From the NCBI GenBank assembly GCA_965268275.1, contig OZ254168.1, forward strand, positions 620,001-684,000: a stretch of 64,000 nucleotides of DNA. The letters run 5' to 3'. Source of the DNA: AAA044-D11 sp965268275 (GTDB lineage: Bacteria; Actinomycetota; Actinomycetes; Nanopelagicales; Nanopelagicaceae). The notes under the pieces are model-generated. The model made no database searches. It saw only the letters and a program-made list of their open reading frames with translations, and was not told where the DNA came from. The position numbers and the translations under genes were made by a program. This document shows positions 1-9,432 of the stretch, in pieces. Position 1 is the first letter of the stretch, and every line of letters starts with the position of its first letter.

Positions 1-1151
1 TCGATTTAGATAAGTTACGAAGACTTTCAGCATTCTTCAAGGGCGAAGTGGAGCGCGAAACTAGCGGTGCCCATAAAGAAGCCGGAAAAGAATTCAATGT
101 TGGCTCACCTAAACAACTTCAAGCGGTCTTATTTGATGAATTAGATCTGCCAAAGACAAAGAAAATTAAAACTGGTTTCACGACGGATGCCGAAAGTTTG
201 GACTGGTTATTTGCCAAGACTAAGCATCCAATTCTCAAGCATCTGCTGCGAATTCGAGAGACTAGTAAGTTACTCACAACGGTTGACGGATTGATTGATG
301 CAACTGCAAGCGATGGTCGAATTCATACAATTTTCCAACAGACTGTTACTGCAACCGGGCGACTTTCTTCAACAAACCCAAACCTGCAGAACATTCCGGT
401 GCGAACCGAAGAAGGCCGCAAAATACGCGATTGCTTTGTTTCAAAAGCACCTTATGTAACTCTTTTAACCGCTGATTACAGTCAAATTGAAATGCGAATC
501 ATGGCTCATCTCTCCAAGGATGCAAACTTAATTGAAGCATTCAAAATGGGAGAAGATTTGCATTCAACCGTTGCTGGTCTGGTCTTCGGAGTTTCACCTG
601 ATGGTGTTGATCCAGAGATGCGCAGACAAATCAAAGCAATGTCATATGGATTGGCTTATGGACTTTCGGCATATGGGTTAGCTCAACAGCTTGATTTGTC
701 GCCGACAGATGCCGCAATTTTGATGGATAAATATTTTGGGCGTTTTGGCGGAATCCGAGATTACTTGGCGCAGGTCGTAGTGATTGCACGAGAAAAGGGC
801 TATACCGAAACAATTATGGGAAGGCGTCGATATCTTCCCGACTTAACTAGTGATAATCGACCTCGACGAGAAGTCGCAGAACGAATGGCGCTAAATGCAC
901 CAATTCAGGGTTCGGCAGCTGACATTATAAAAGTTGCAATGCTAAATGTTGCTGCTGGGATCAGAGAAAAGAATTTGAAATCAAGGTTGCTGTTGCAGGT
1001 GCACGATGAATTAATTTTGGAAGTTGCAGATGGCGAGATTGATGTTCTTACTCAACTTGTGAAAGATGGAATGGGTAGTGCATTTAAGCTTTCAGTGCCG
1101 CTCGATGTAAATATCGGAATTGGAACGAGTTGGGATTTAGCAGCCCACTAA
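1..1151 (+). CDS. polA: DNA polymerase I, C-terminal part (5' end outside window)
   Basis: Family A DNA polymerase that fills gaps in repair and Okazaki fragment processing. The reading frame is open from base 3, so the gene begins before the window; the GTG at 48 is internal. About 382 codons are visible and cover the polymerase palm, fingers and thumb. Motif A (DYSQIE, bases 474-491), motif B/O-helix (KAMSYGLAYG, about 631-660) and motif C (VHDE, 999-1010) are intact. The O-helix has Tyr where Taq and E. coli have Phe; a Tyr here is also known from Mycobacterium tuberculosis Pol I and weakens discrimination against dideoxynucleotides. Whether the 5' nuclease and 3' exonuclease domains are present cannot be seen. 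It ends convergently with the MFS gene, the stop codons overlapping by 3-4 bases. Confidence 0.97.
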   Translation, partial: DLDKLRRLSAFFKGEVERETSGAHKEAGKEFNVGSPKQLQAVLFDELDLPKTKKIKTGFTTDAESLDWLFAKTKHPILKHLLRIRETSKLLTTVDGLIDATASDGRIHTIFQQTVTATGRLSSTNPNLQNIPVRTEEGRKIRDCFVSKAPYVTLLTADYSQIEMRIMAHLSKDANLIEAFKMGEDLHSTVAGLVFGVSPDGVDPEMRRQIKAMSYGLAYGLSAYGLAQQLDLSPTDAAILMDKYFGRFGGIRDYLAQVVVIAREKGYTETIMGRRRYLPDLTSDNRPRREVAERMALNAPIQGSAADIIKVAMLNVAAGIREKNLKSRLLLQVHDELILEVADGEIDVLTQLVKDGMGSAFKLSVPLDVNIGIGTSWDLAAH

Positions 1152-2374
1152 TTTGTCTTATCTAGAGCAGTTGTTATTGCGATCTCATCTTGCTCCTGAG
1201 TAGGCAGAGTATTTGCGGCTTTGAGTAAAGGGTGTCCTCGCCAAATAATTAGATATCCAATCAATACGCAGATGCTCATTAAAGCTAAGCAATATCTTGG
1301 TGAAAAGGCTTCACTGATGTAACCACTTGCTGTTGCACCTAACGCGGTTGCGGTTCCTTCAAAGGTCCACAACCAACCGATCGCCGATGCAGCCGTTCCT
1401 TTTGTACGAACTTTTTCGACAATCTCCCAATAGAAAACCATCTGCATCCCACCGGCGAGGCCGAGGAGAGCTGAAATTGTTATGATCGACCAATCCGGAT
1501 TAGTGAAAGCTAGCGGAGCGCAAACAATGACCCAGAATAGATAGGTTCTTCTGAATGCTAGTAAGGGAGAAACTTTCTTTGAAATCAATCCAGCCAATAA
1601 ACTTCCAAAAATATTGAAGATTGCCATGACTGCAAATATCATTCCCGTTCTACCGGCTACACCTTCGATTGTCGTGAAAGCTGGAACTCCAGTTTCAAAG
1701 AGACCGTAAGCAAGACCTATAAAGATACCTTCAGCGATTAATAACCGGATTGCTGGCAGCTTCAGAAGGTGATCTGCCCCTGGATCTTTAACTTCAGGAA
1801 TCCAATTTCTAGTTACTGGCAGGATTGCAAGTGCGATTCCACCCAGCAACATTGCAGCTGCACATACATTTAGCGCACTCTTTGGTGAATCCGATAGCGC
1901 AAGGGAAGTAACGAGAACTGGTCCAATGACCGCAGTCGCGCTCATCACTGCAGTATCGACTGCAAAAATTGCACGCTGCTTTTTTTCTGGCACAACAATT
2001 TTCCAGAGTGGACGAACCGCAAGATTTATCGGTGGTGCGACCGCGCCAAGAACGGTCGCAATGACAATCAGCGCAACTTTTCCGTTCGCGTAATTAAATA
2101 TGACAATGAGGCTTGCATAAGAGGGGACTAAAACGCGCAATGGCCAAGTTAGGCCGTATCTATCAATAAAAGCTGAGCGGATTCCAACCGAGAGCGATGA
2201 AGCCAGGGCATTTAATCCAACAGCTAATCCAGCAATCGAAATTGAAGAAGTTGTATTTTGAACTTTAAAGAAGATGCCAAGGGAGATCATCCCGTATGCC
2301 AATCGAGCCGGAATCGAGCTAATTAGAAGTTTTCGAACTTCAGACATTTTCAATAGCTCTAAATACTCGTGCAT
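1148..2374 (-). CDS. MFS transporter
   Basis: Integral membrane protein of 408 residues with about twelve hydrophobic segments and a central hydrophilic loop near residue 200, the layout of a major facilitator superfamily carrier. The second half contains a typical glycine-rich segment pair (around GLAYGLFETG and GLAGGMQMVFYW). Substrate cannot be told from sequence; drug efflux and metabolite export are both possible. The start at 2374 is favoured because a -10 element (TAGAAT) lies exactly six bases upstream, predicting a leaderless mRNA; an internal Met at residue 10 is the alternative. It is divergent from rpsA with which it shares a promoter region of about 120 bp, and convergent with polA. 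Confidence 0.85.
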   Translation of the reverse strand: MHEYLELLKMSEVRKLLISSIPARLAYGMISLGIFFKVQNTTSSISIAGLAVGLNALASSLSVGIRSAFIDRYGLTWPLRVLVPSYASLIVIFNYANGKVALIVIATVLGAVAPPINLAVRPLWKIVVPEKKQRAIFAVDTAVMSATAVIGPVLVTSLALSDSPKSALNVCAAAMLLGGIALAILPVTRNWIPEVKDPGADHLLKLPAIRLLIAEGIFIGLAYGLFETGVPAFTTIEGVAGRTGMIFAVMAIFNIFGSLLAGLISKKVSPLLAFRRTYLFWVIVCAPLAFTNPDWSIITISALLGLAGGMQMVFYWEIVEKVRTKGTAASAIGWLWTFEGTATALGATASGYISEAFSPRYCLALMSICVLIGYLIIWRGHPLLKAANTLPTQEQDEIAITTALDKTN

Positions 2375-2380
2375 TTACCG

Positions 2381-2386
2381 ATTCTA
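2381..2386 (-). promoter_or_regulatory. -10 element of the MFS gene, leaderless type
   Basis: On the minus strand TAGAAT is followed by six bases and then the ATG at 2374, so transcription would start at or next to the A of the start codon. No ribosome binding site precedes the ATG. No good -35 is visible. Confidence 0.6.
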
Positions 2387-2396
2387 GACCCCGATT

Positions 2397-2425
2397 TTGA
2401 CCATCTACCAGCACGCAAGTAGCCT
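2397..2425 (+). promoter_or_regulatory. Sigma-70 type promoter of rpsA
   Basis: TTGACC (2397-2402) and TAGCCT (2420-2425) are separated by 17 bp, the optimum spacing for the housekeeping sigma factor. Transcription would start near 2432, giving a leader of about 60 bases before the rpsA TTG. The same -35 hexamer, TTGACC, is used with 17-bp spacing in front of the rRNA operon in this window. Confidence 0.65.
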
Positions 2426-2494
2426 TAGCCCTTCGTGGATCAGCCAGATTTATGAACCGTCCTATTCCTACTACTTCTATCCCTTCGGAGAATT

Positions 2495-3850
2495 TTGACC
2501 CCTACACAAATCACAGTAAACGACATCGGCTCAGCCGAAGATTTTCTTGCCGCAATTGAAGGCACAATTAAGAATTTTAATGATGGCGATCTAGTTATCG
2601 GAACCGTTGTTCAAATTGATCGCGAAGAAGTTTTGTTAGACATTGGTTACAAGACCGAAGGTGTTATTCCTTCCCGCGAACTATCTATCCGCCACGACAT
2701 TGATCCTTCAGAGATAGTTTCTGTCGGCGATCGCGTTGAAGCACTTGTAATTACCAAAGAAGATAAAGAAGGTCGTCTTATCCTCTCTAAGAAGCGTGCA
2801 CAGTACGAACGCGCCTGGGGAGATATCGAAGGTAAGAAAGAACGTGACGAAGTTGTCACCGGAACTGTTATTGAAGTTGTTAAGGGCGGCCTAATCGTAG
2901 ACATCGGTCTTCGTGGCTTCCTTCCAGCATCACTTGTAGAAATGCGTCGCGTTCGTGACTTGACTCCTTATATCGGACAACAAGTTGAAGCTCGCATTAT
3001 CGAACTAGATAAGAATCGCAACAACGTAGTTCTCTCACGTCGTGCATTCCTAGAGCAAACCCAATCAGCTTCACGCACAACATTCCTGAACCAACTCGAA
3101 AAGGGTCAGGTTCGTTCTGGTGTTGTTTCATCAATCGTTAACTTCGGTGCCTTCGTGGACCTTGGTGGCGTAGATGGTTTGGTTCACGTATCTGAACTTT
3201 CATGGAAGCACATCGATCATCCAAATGAAGTTGTAGAAGTTGGCGATGCAGTTACAGTCGAAGTTCTAGAAGTCGACTTCGAACGTGAGCGCGTATCACT
3301 TTCTCTTAAGGCAACTCAAGAAGATCCATGGCAGGCATTTGCTCGCACACACACAATTAACCAAGTTGTTCCTGGTGAAGTTACCAAGCTAGTTCCATTC
3401 GGTGCATTCATTCGAGTATTCGAAGGGATCGAAGGCCTAGTTCACATTTCAGAGTTGGCTGAACGTCACGTTGAAATTCCAGAGCAAGTTGTTCAAGTTG
3501 GCGACGAGCTATTCGTGAAGATTATTGATATCGACCTAGAACGTCGTCGTATCTCACTTTCATTAAAGCAAGCGAACGAAGGTCATGAAGTAGAGATCGA
3601 AGCATTCGATCCAACGCAATACGGAATGGCTGCTCGCTACGACGCTGAAGGAAACTTCATTTATCCAGAAGGTTTCGATGCTGATTCTCAAGAGTGGCGC
3701 CCAGGATTCGAAGCGCAACGCGAAGAGTGGGAACGTCAATATGCCGAAGCACAAACTCGCTTCATGGCACACCGTAAGCAGAAGGAAGAGGCCAAAGCTG
3801 CCGATGCCGCTGCTGGCGATGCACCTGCTGCAGAAACAGCAGCAGAATAA
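2495..3850 (+). CDS. rpsA: 30S ribosomal protein S1
   Basis: RNA-binding ribosomal protein that helps mRNA onto the 30S subunit. The 451 residues contain four S1 OB-fold repeats at about 31-105, 117-190, 204-277 and 289-362, the usual actinobacterial architecture (E. coli has six). Repeats three and four carry the classic GAFV/GAFI and GLVHxSEL motifs. The C-terminal tail is acidic and alanine-rich (ends AAGDAPAAETAAE). The start is TTG at 2495 with GGAG seven bases upstream; the nearby ATG at 2452 is out of frame. A strong promoter lies upstream and a strong terminator follows, so it is probably monocistronic and highly expressed. Confidence 0.97.
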   Translation: MTPTQITVNDIGSAEDFLAAIEGTIKNFNDGDLVIGTVVQIDREEVLLDIGYKTEGVIPSRELSIRHDIDPSEIVSVGDRVEALVITKEDKEGRLILSKKRAQYERAWGDIEGKKERDEVVTGTVIEVVKGGLIVDIGLRGFLPASLVEMRRVRDLTPYIGQQVEARIIELDKNRNNVVLSRRAFLEQTQSASRTTFLNQLEKGQVRSGVVSSIVNFGAFVDLGGVDGLVHVSELSWKHIDHPNEVVEVGDAVTVEVLEVDFERERVSLSLKATQEDPWQAFARTHTINQVVPGEVTKLVPFGAFIRVFEGIEGLVHISELAERHVEIPEQVVQVGDELFVKIIDIDLERRRISLSLKQANEGHEVEIEAFDPTQYGMAARYDAEGNFIYPEGFDADSQEWRPGFEAQREEWERQYAEAQTRFMAHRKQKEEAKAADAAAGDAPAAETAAE

Positions 3851-3861
3851 TAAATAGAGTT

Positions 3862-3893
3862 AAGGGCCCTGACTTCGGTCGGGGCCCTTTTCA
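3862..3893 (+). terminator. Intrinsic terminator of rpsA
   Basis: A 12-bp stem (AAGGGCCCTGAC with GTCGGGGCCCTT, one T-G pair) closed by a TTCG tetraloop and followed by a short T-run. It lies 11 bases after the rpsA stop and before the coaE promoter. Confidence 0.9.
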
Positions 3894-3914
3894 TTTGAAC
3901 TGCACTTTAAAAGA

Positions 3915-3920
3915 TAAGAT
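3915..3920 (+). promoter_or_regulatory. -10 element of coaE, leaderless type
   Basis: TAAGAT followed by exactly six bases and the GTG start at 3927. It lies directly after the rpsA terminator, so coaE needs its own promoter. No Shine-Dalgarno sequence is present. Confidence 0.6.
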
Positions 3921-3926
3921 TCCAAC

Positions 3927-4532
3927 GTGATAAAAGTTGCCCTAACTGGCGGAATCGGATCCGGTAAATCTGCTGCCGGAGATTTCTTCGAAGATCTGGG
4001 CGCAGTTGTAGTTGATGCCGATCAACTTTCCCGTGACGTTATCGAACGCGGAACAGATGGCTTTGATGAACTAGTAGCAACTTTTGGCGATGAAATTCTC
4101 ACCAACGGAATCCTGGACCGCAGCAAGTTAGGCCAAATCGTCTTCGCCGATCCTGCTGCTCGCAAAACTTTGGAAGCAATTATTCATCCGCGTGTAGCAG
4201 AAGCCTTTGATGAAATTATTGAAGATAGCCCAGAGGACGCTGTGATTATTTACCAGATTCCAATTCTCGTTGAAACAAAGGGTCAAAATAGATTTGATTA
4301 TGTAATAACTGTAGAGGCCACTTTAGAAAATCGAATTTCAAGGCTTAAAAATCGTGGGCTTAAGAGTTATGAAATTGAAGCTCGAATGAAAGCTCAGGCT
4401 ACAGATGAGCAACGAGCTGAGATTGCAGATCTAATCTTCAAAAATGATGGCGATCTCGATTCATTGCTTCGGCAGGTAGAAAATGTTTATGAGGATGTCT
4501 TACTTCCACGGGCCAGAGCGAACATTTCCTAA
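3927..4532 (+). CDS. coaE: Dephospho-CoA kinase
   Basis: Last enzyme of coenzyme A synthesis: phosphorylates the 3'-OH of dephospho-CoA with ATP in the cytosol. The P-loop is at residues 8-16 (GGIGSGKSA) and the DADQLSRDVI and HPRV motifs of the family follow. At 201 residues it is the single-domain form; many actinobacterial CoaE proteins carry a C-terminal GrpB-like (UPF0157) extension, which is absent here. The start is GTG at 3927, supported by a -10 hexamer six bases upstream. Three bases separate it from uvrB. Confidence 0.95.
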   Translation: MIKVALTGGIGSGKSAAGDFFEDLGAVVVDADQLSRDVIERGTDGFDELVATFGDEILTNGILDRSKLGQIVFADPAARKTLEAIIHPRVAEAFDEIIEDSPEDAVIIYQIPILVETKGQNRFDYVITVEATLENRISRLKNRGLKSYEIEARMKAQATDEQRAEIADLIFKNDGDLDSLLRQVENVYEDVLLPRARANIS

Positions 4533-4535
4533 GAT

Positions 4536-6590
4536 ATGCGCCCAATAACTGATCTACAGCGCAAAGTAAATCCCTTTCAAGTCATAAGCGATTACATTCC
4601 CTCAGGAGACCAACCTGCGGCAATTGCAGAACTTGCGATGCGAATCAATGCGGGTGAGTCTGATGTCGTTCTACTGGGAGCAACTGGAACAGGTAAATCT
4701 GCGACGACTGCTTGGCTTATCGAAAAGTTGCAACGTCCAACTCTGGTTCTGGCCCCTAATAAAACTTTAGCTGCTCAGTTAGCAAACGAATTTCGTGAGT
4801 TAATGCCCAACAACGCAGTCGAATACTTTGTTTCATACTATGACTATTACCAACCAGAGGCATACGTTCCACAGACCGATACATTTATCGAGAAAGATAG
4901 CTCGGTAAACAGCGAGGTAGAACGGCTTCGACATTCTGCCACTAATTCACTCCTCACGCGACGGGATGTAATTGTTGTCGCAACGGTTTCTTGCATTTAT
5001 GGTCTGGGAACTCCTCAAGAATATGTAGACCGGATGATTAAGTTGCAGGTCGGTGATTCGATTGAGCGCAATAAACTGTTGCGCAAGTTTGTCGATATTC
5101 AATATAAAAGAAATGACATGGCATTCGAGCGGGGAACATTTCGGGTTCGCGGCGACACCATAGAGATAATCCCGATGTATGAAGAGCTTGCACTTCGGAT
5201 TGAAATGTTCGGGGATGAAATTGAACGCATTACAACTTTGCATCCGCTAACTGGCGAAATCATTAGAGATGAATCAGAGATGTATATCTTTCCAGCTAGC
5301 CACTATTCGGCTGGCCCAGAAACAATGAATCGCGCGATCTCGGCCATCGAAATTGAGATGGAAAGAAAGGTTGACGAGTTCGAGCGGCAGAACAAATTGC
5401 TTGAGGCCCAACGTATCCGGATGCGCACTACCTTTGACATCGAGATGATGCGCCAGCTTGGTTTCTGTTCAGGTATCGAAAATTATTCCCGTCACATCGA
5501 TGGTCGAGAAGCGGGTTCGCCACCGAACTGTCTGCTGGATTATTTCCCAGAAGATTTTCTAGTTGTCATTGATGAATCCCATGTAACTGTGCCGCAGATT
5601 GGTGCGATGTATGAAGGCGATGCTTCACGCAAACGCACATTAGTTGAACACGGATTTCGACTTCCATCTGCGATGGATAACCGACCACTAAGGTTCTCTG
5701 AATTCATAGAGCGAAAAGGGCAGACCGTTTATCTATCTGCGACACCAGGTAAATATGAGCTCGAGAAGACTGGTGGACAATTCGTAGAGCAGGTGATTAG
5801 ACCGACCGGACTCATCGATCCTCAAATAGTTATCAAACCAATTAAGGGTCAAATCGATGATTTGGTGTACGAGATAAATCTTCGTGCAGCGAAGAATGAG
5901 AGAATTCTCGTCACAACTCTTACCAAGAAAATGTCTGAGGATTTAACGGATTATTTGATGGGTCTAGGAATCAGAGTTCGATATCTGCATTCTGAAGTTG
6001 ACACGCTACGACGAGTCGAATTACTTCGCGAACTTAGATCAGGTGAATATGATGTTTTGATTGGAATCAACTTACTTCGCGAAGGTCTTGATCTTCCAGA
6101 AGTTTCTTTAGTTGCGATCTTGGATGCAGATAAACAGGGATTCCTGCGATCAGCAACTTCACTTATTCAAACTATTGGTCGTGCCGCTCGAAACGTTTCA
6201 GGAGAAGTGCACATGTATGCCGACAGCATTACGCCCGCGATGGCGCAGGCAATTGATGAGACAAATCGCCGCCGGGAAAAACAGGTCGCTTACAACACCG
6301 AACATGGAATCGATCCAACTCCACTGCGCAAAAAGATTGCGGACATTACAGATTTGATTACTAAAGAGGCGGAAGACACTGAAGGGCTGAAATCTAAGGT
6401 TTCTTCATCTGGAATTAAGCGAAGCGGCCATTCTTTACCGAGACAAGAGCTTATTGGTCTCATAGAATCCCTCACAGATCAGATGAAAATGGCAGCGGGC
6501 GATTTACAGTTCGAGCTTGCAGCCAGATTCCGAGATGAGATTCGAGAGCTCAAGAAAGAGCTTCGCGGAATGGAAGAGGCGGGCACTTGA
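4536..6590 (+). CDS. uvrB: UvrABC excinuclease subunit B
   Basis: DNA damage-verifying helicase-like subunit of nucleotide excision repair. Walker A GATGTGKS is at residues 48-55, the beta-hairpin that clamps DNA (YYDYYQPEAYVP) at 101-112, a DESH Walker B motif near 345, helicase motifs V/VI (GINLLREGLDLPEVS, QTIGRAARN) near 510-560, and a C-terminal UVR domain (about 640-675) that contacts UvrC. Length 684 is normal. Its stop codon overlaps the TTG start of uvrA (TTGA), so the two are translationally coupled. Confidence 0.98.
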   Translation: MRPITDLQRKVNPFQVISDYIPSGDQPAAIAELAMRINAGESDVVLLGATGTGKSATTAWLIEKLQRPTLVLAPNKTLAAQLANEFRELMPNNAVEYFVSYYDYYQPEAYVPQTDTFIEKDSSVNSEVERLRHSATNSLLTRRDVIVVATVSCIYGLGTPQEYVDRMIKLQVGDSIERNKLLRKFVDIQYKRNDMAFERGTFRVRGDTIEIIPMYEELALRIEMFGDEIERITTLHPLTGEIIRDESEMYIFPASHYSAGPETMNRAISAIEIEMERKVDEFERQNKLLEAQRIRMRTTFDIEMMRQLGFCSGIENYSRHIDGREAGSPPNCLLDYFPEDFLVVIDESHVTVPQIGAMYEGDASRKRTLVEHGFRLPSAMDNRPLRFSEFIERKGQTVYLSATPGKYELEKTGGQFVEQVIRPTGLIDPQIVIKPIKGQIDDLVYEINLRAAKNERILVTTLTKKMSEDLTDYLMGLGIRVRYLHSEVDTLRRVELLRELRSGEYDVLIGINLLREGLDLPEVSLVAILDADKQGFLRSATSLIQTIGRAARNVSGEVHMYADSITPAMAQAIDETNRRREKQVAYNTEHGIDPTPLRKKIADITDLITKEAEDTEGLKSKVSSSGIKRSGHSLPRQELIGLIESLTDQMKMAAGDLQFELAARFRDEIRELKKELRGMEEAGT

Positions 6591-9430
6591 GTATTGATCG
6601 TTTAGTTGTTCGCGGTGCTCGTGAACACAACCTTAAGAATGTTTCAATTGATCTTCCAAGAGATGCATTAATTGTTTTCACTGGGCTATCTGGATCCGGA
6701 AAATCCTCTTTGGCATTCGACACTATCTTTGCTGAAGGACAGCGCCGTTATGTTGAATCACTCTCGGCATATGCGCGTCAATTCCTAGGACAGATGGATA
6801 AGCCAGATGTTGATTTTATAGAAGGACTTTCACCAGCAGTCTCAATCGATCAGAAATCCACGAATCGAAATCCACGTTCAACGGTCGGAACAATCACTGA
6901 AGTTTACGATTATCTGCGCTTGCTCTTTGCTCGAGCTGGTCGACCACATTGCCCTAACTGTGGAAAAGCAATTGCGAAACAGACTCCACAGAATATTGTG
7001 GATCAAATTCTTGCGATGCCTGTTGACACAAAATTTTTGGTCCTTGCTCCAGTAGTGCGAGCCCGTAAAGGTGAGTTCCTCGACTTATTTAAAGATTTCA
7101 CAACGCAGGGGTTTTCTCGAGTTCGCGTTAACGGAACGGTTTATCCAATAGCCGAAGTTCCAAAGTTGAAGAAACAGGAAAAGCACACAATCGATGTTGT
7201 AGTCGATCGCTTGACAGTGAAGGCAGAATCAAAGACGCGTTTAACAGATTCGATTGAAACTGCGCTACGACTTGCAAGCGGTTTAGTCATTTTAGATTTC
7301 GTAGATAAGAAGGTTGGTTCGCCAGATAAAGAGCGAACATATAGCGAGCACATGGCATGTCATGATTGCGGCCTCTCTTTTGAAGAACTTGAACCCAGAT
7401 CTTTCTCATTTAACTCACCCTTTGGCGCCTGTCCAGATTGCTCCGGTATTGGCACGAAACTTGAAGTCGATGAAGAGTTAGTAATCCCGAACGATGAACT
7501 TTCAATCAACGAGGGTGCGATTGCACCTTGGGCTGGTGGTCAATCAACTGGATATTGGGCGCGCTTGGTTGAAGGTTTGGCGAAAGAGCTTAAATTTTCG
7601 ATGGATACCCCGTGGAAGAAGTTGCCTGCAAAAGCGAAGGATGCACTTCTGAATGGCTGGGATTTCGAAGTTCATGTTAAATATAAAAATAGATATGGTC
7701 GTGATCGCAATTACTCAACTGGTTTCGAAGGCGTTGTCTCCTTCATCGAACGTCGCCATTTAGAGACTGATAGCGATTATTCTCGGGATAAATTTGAAGC
7801 TTACATGCGCGAAACTCCCTGCCCAGTCTGCAAAGGATCTCGCTTAAAGCCTGAAGTTCTTGCAGTAACGATTGGTGATAAAAGTATCGCTGCAATCTGC
7901 GAACTTTCAATTAAAGAGTGCGCAGAATTTCTTAAGAAAATTTCACTAAGTGCACGTGAGAAACAGATTGCCGAGCGCGTTCTAAAAGAGGTAAATGCTC
8001 GTCTCGGATTTCTTCTTGATGTCGGCTTGGATTACCTATCTCTTGCTAGGCCTGCTGCAACACTGTCCGGGGGAGAAGCGCAACGAATTCGTCTGGCTAC
8101 CCAAATAGGTTCTGGACTCGTCGGCGTGCTTTATGTTTTGGATGAGCCAAGTATTGGTTTGCATCAACGCGATAATCGACGACTGATTGATACTTTAACC
8201 AGACTTCGAGACCTCGGAAACACCTTGATTGTTGTCGAACATGATGAAGACACAATTCGAACCGCAGACTGGATTGTTGATATTGGTCCTGGCGCCGGCG
8301 AACATGGTGGGCATGTAGTTTCCTCTGGCGATTATCAAGCATTGATAACCGCGAAAGATTCCATCACTGGCGCTTATCTATCCGGGCGAACAAAGATTGA
8401 AGTTCCAAAGAAGCGACGAGAATTAGATGCGAAGCGCAGCTTGACCGTCAAAGGCGCCCGCGAAAACAATTTACAGAATATTGATGTTTCATTTCCACTA
8501 GGTGCTTTCGTTGCTGTGTCTGGCGTAAGTGGTTCTGGTAAATCAACGCTAGTTAATGACATCCTCTATTCAGTTCTGGCAAATAAGCTAAATGGCGCGC
8601 GAATCGTCCCTGGCCGCCACAAAACAATCACCGGGCTAGAGCTTCTCGACAAAGTAGTTCACGTTGATCAATCACCAATTGGCCGAACCCCAAGATCTAA
8701 CCCCGCTACTTACACTGGTGTATTCGACAAAGTTCGGGCGCTTTTTGCGGAAACAACCGAGGCAAAAATTCGTGGCTATCAACAAGGGCGCTTCTCGTTT
8801 AACGTCAAAGGCGGGCGTTGCGAAAATTGTGCTGGTGACGGCACAATCACAATTGAGATGAACTTCTTGCCCGATGTTTATGTTCCCTGCGAAGTCTGTC
8901 ATGGCGCGCGTTATAACCGAGAAACTTTAGAAGTTCATTACAAAGGCAAGACCATTGCCGAAGTCTTAAACATGCCAATCGAGGAAGCCTTTACCTTCTT
9001 TGAATCAGTTCCCGCGATTGCACGTTATTTGAAAACACTTAATGATGTTGGACTTGGTTACGTGAGACTTGGACAGTCGGCACCAACACTTTCAGGTGGA
9101 GAAGCCCAGCGGGTTAAGTTAGCAACTGAACTTCAACGTCGCTCAACTGGACGAACAATTTATGTTTTAGATGAACCGACAACTGGACTTCATTTTGAGG
9201 ATGTTCGAAAGCTTCTGATCGTCTTAAATCGTTTGGTAGATACTGGCAATACCGTGATTGTGATTGAGCACAACTTAGATGTAATCAAATCTGCAGACTG
9301 GGTGATCGATCTAGGTCCAGAAGGTGGATCTGGTGGCGGTGTAGTGGTTGCTGAAGGAACACCCGAAGAAGTTGCAAAGAATAAAGCCAGCTATACCGGA
9401 ACGTTTCTGGCTGCCTCGCTAAAGGGATAG
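6587..9430 (+). CDS. uvrA: UvrABC excinuclease subunit A
   Basis: Damage-sensing ABC-type ATPase of nucleotide excision repair. The 947 residues hold two ATPase modules: Walker A GLSGSGKS at 33-40 and GVSGSGKST near 640, and signature motifs LSGGEAQR near 490 and 830. Zinc-binding cysteine pairs are present (CPNC near 121, CHDC...CPDC near 255-283, CPVC near 410 and CENC...CEVC near 745-770). The start is TTG overlapping the uvrB stop; no better in-frame start was found. uvrC follows two bases after the stop. Confidence 0.98.
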   Translation: MSIDRLVVRGAREHNLKNVSIDLPRDALIVFTGLSGSGKSSLAFDTIFAEGQRRYVESLSAYARQFLGQMDKPDVDFIEGLSPAVSIDQKSTNRNPRSTVGTITEVYDYLRLLFARAGRPHCPNCGKAIAKQTPQNIVDQILAMPVDTKFLVLAPVVRARKGEFLDLFKDFTTQGFSRVRVNGTVYPIAEVPKLKKQEKHTIDVVVDRLTVKAESKTRLTDSIETALRLASGLVILDFVDKKVGSPDKERTYSEHMACHDCGLSFEELEPRSFSFNSPFGACPDCSGIGTKLEVDEELVIPNDELSINEGAIAPWAGGQSTGYWARLVEGLAKELKFSMDTPWKKLPAKAKDALLNGWDFEVHVKYKNRYGRDRNYSTGFEGVVSFIERRHLETDSDYSRDKFEAYMRETPCPVCKGSRLKPEVLAVTIGDKSIAAICELSIKECAEFLKKISLSAREKQIAERVLKEVNARLGFLLDVGLDYLSLARPAATLSGGEAQRIRLATQIGSGLVGVLYVLDEPSIGLHQRDNRRLIDTLTRLRDLGNTLIVVEHDEDTIRTADWIVDIGPGAGEHGGHVVSSGDYQALITAKDSITGAYLSGRTKIEVPKKRRELDAKRSLTVKGARENNLQNIDVSFPLGAFVAVSGVSGSGKSTLVNDILYSVLANKLNGARIVPGRHKTITGLELLDKVVHVDQSPIGRTPRSNPATYTGVFDKVRALFAETTEAKIRGYQQGRFSFNVKGGRCENCAGDGTITIEMNFLPDVYVPCEVCHGARYNRETLEVHYKGKTIAEVLNMPIEEAFTFFESVPAIARYLKTLNDVGLGYVRLGQSAPTLSGGEAQRVKLATELQRRSTGRTIYVLDEPTTGLHFEDVRKLLIVLNRLVDTGNTVIVIEHNLDVIKSADWVIDLGPEGGSGGGVVVAEGTPEEVAKNKASYTGTFLAASLKG

Positions 9431-9432
9431 CA

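Noticed and set aside
3862..3893. rpsA downstream hairpin as a riboswitch for coaE
   Set aside because: Short GC-rich stem with tetraloop and T-run fits a plain terminator, and coaE has its own -10 after it.
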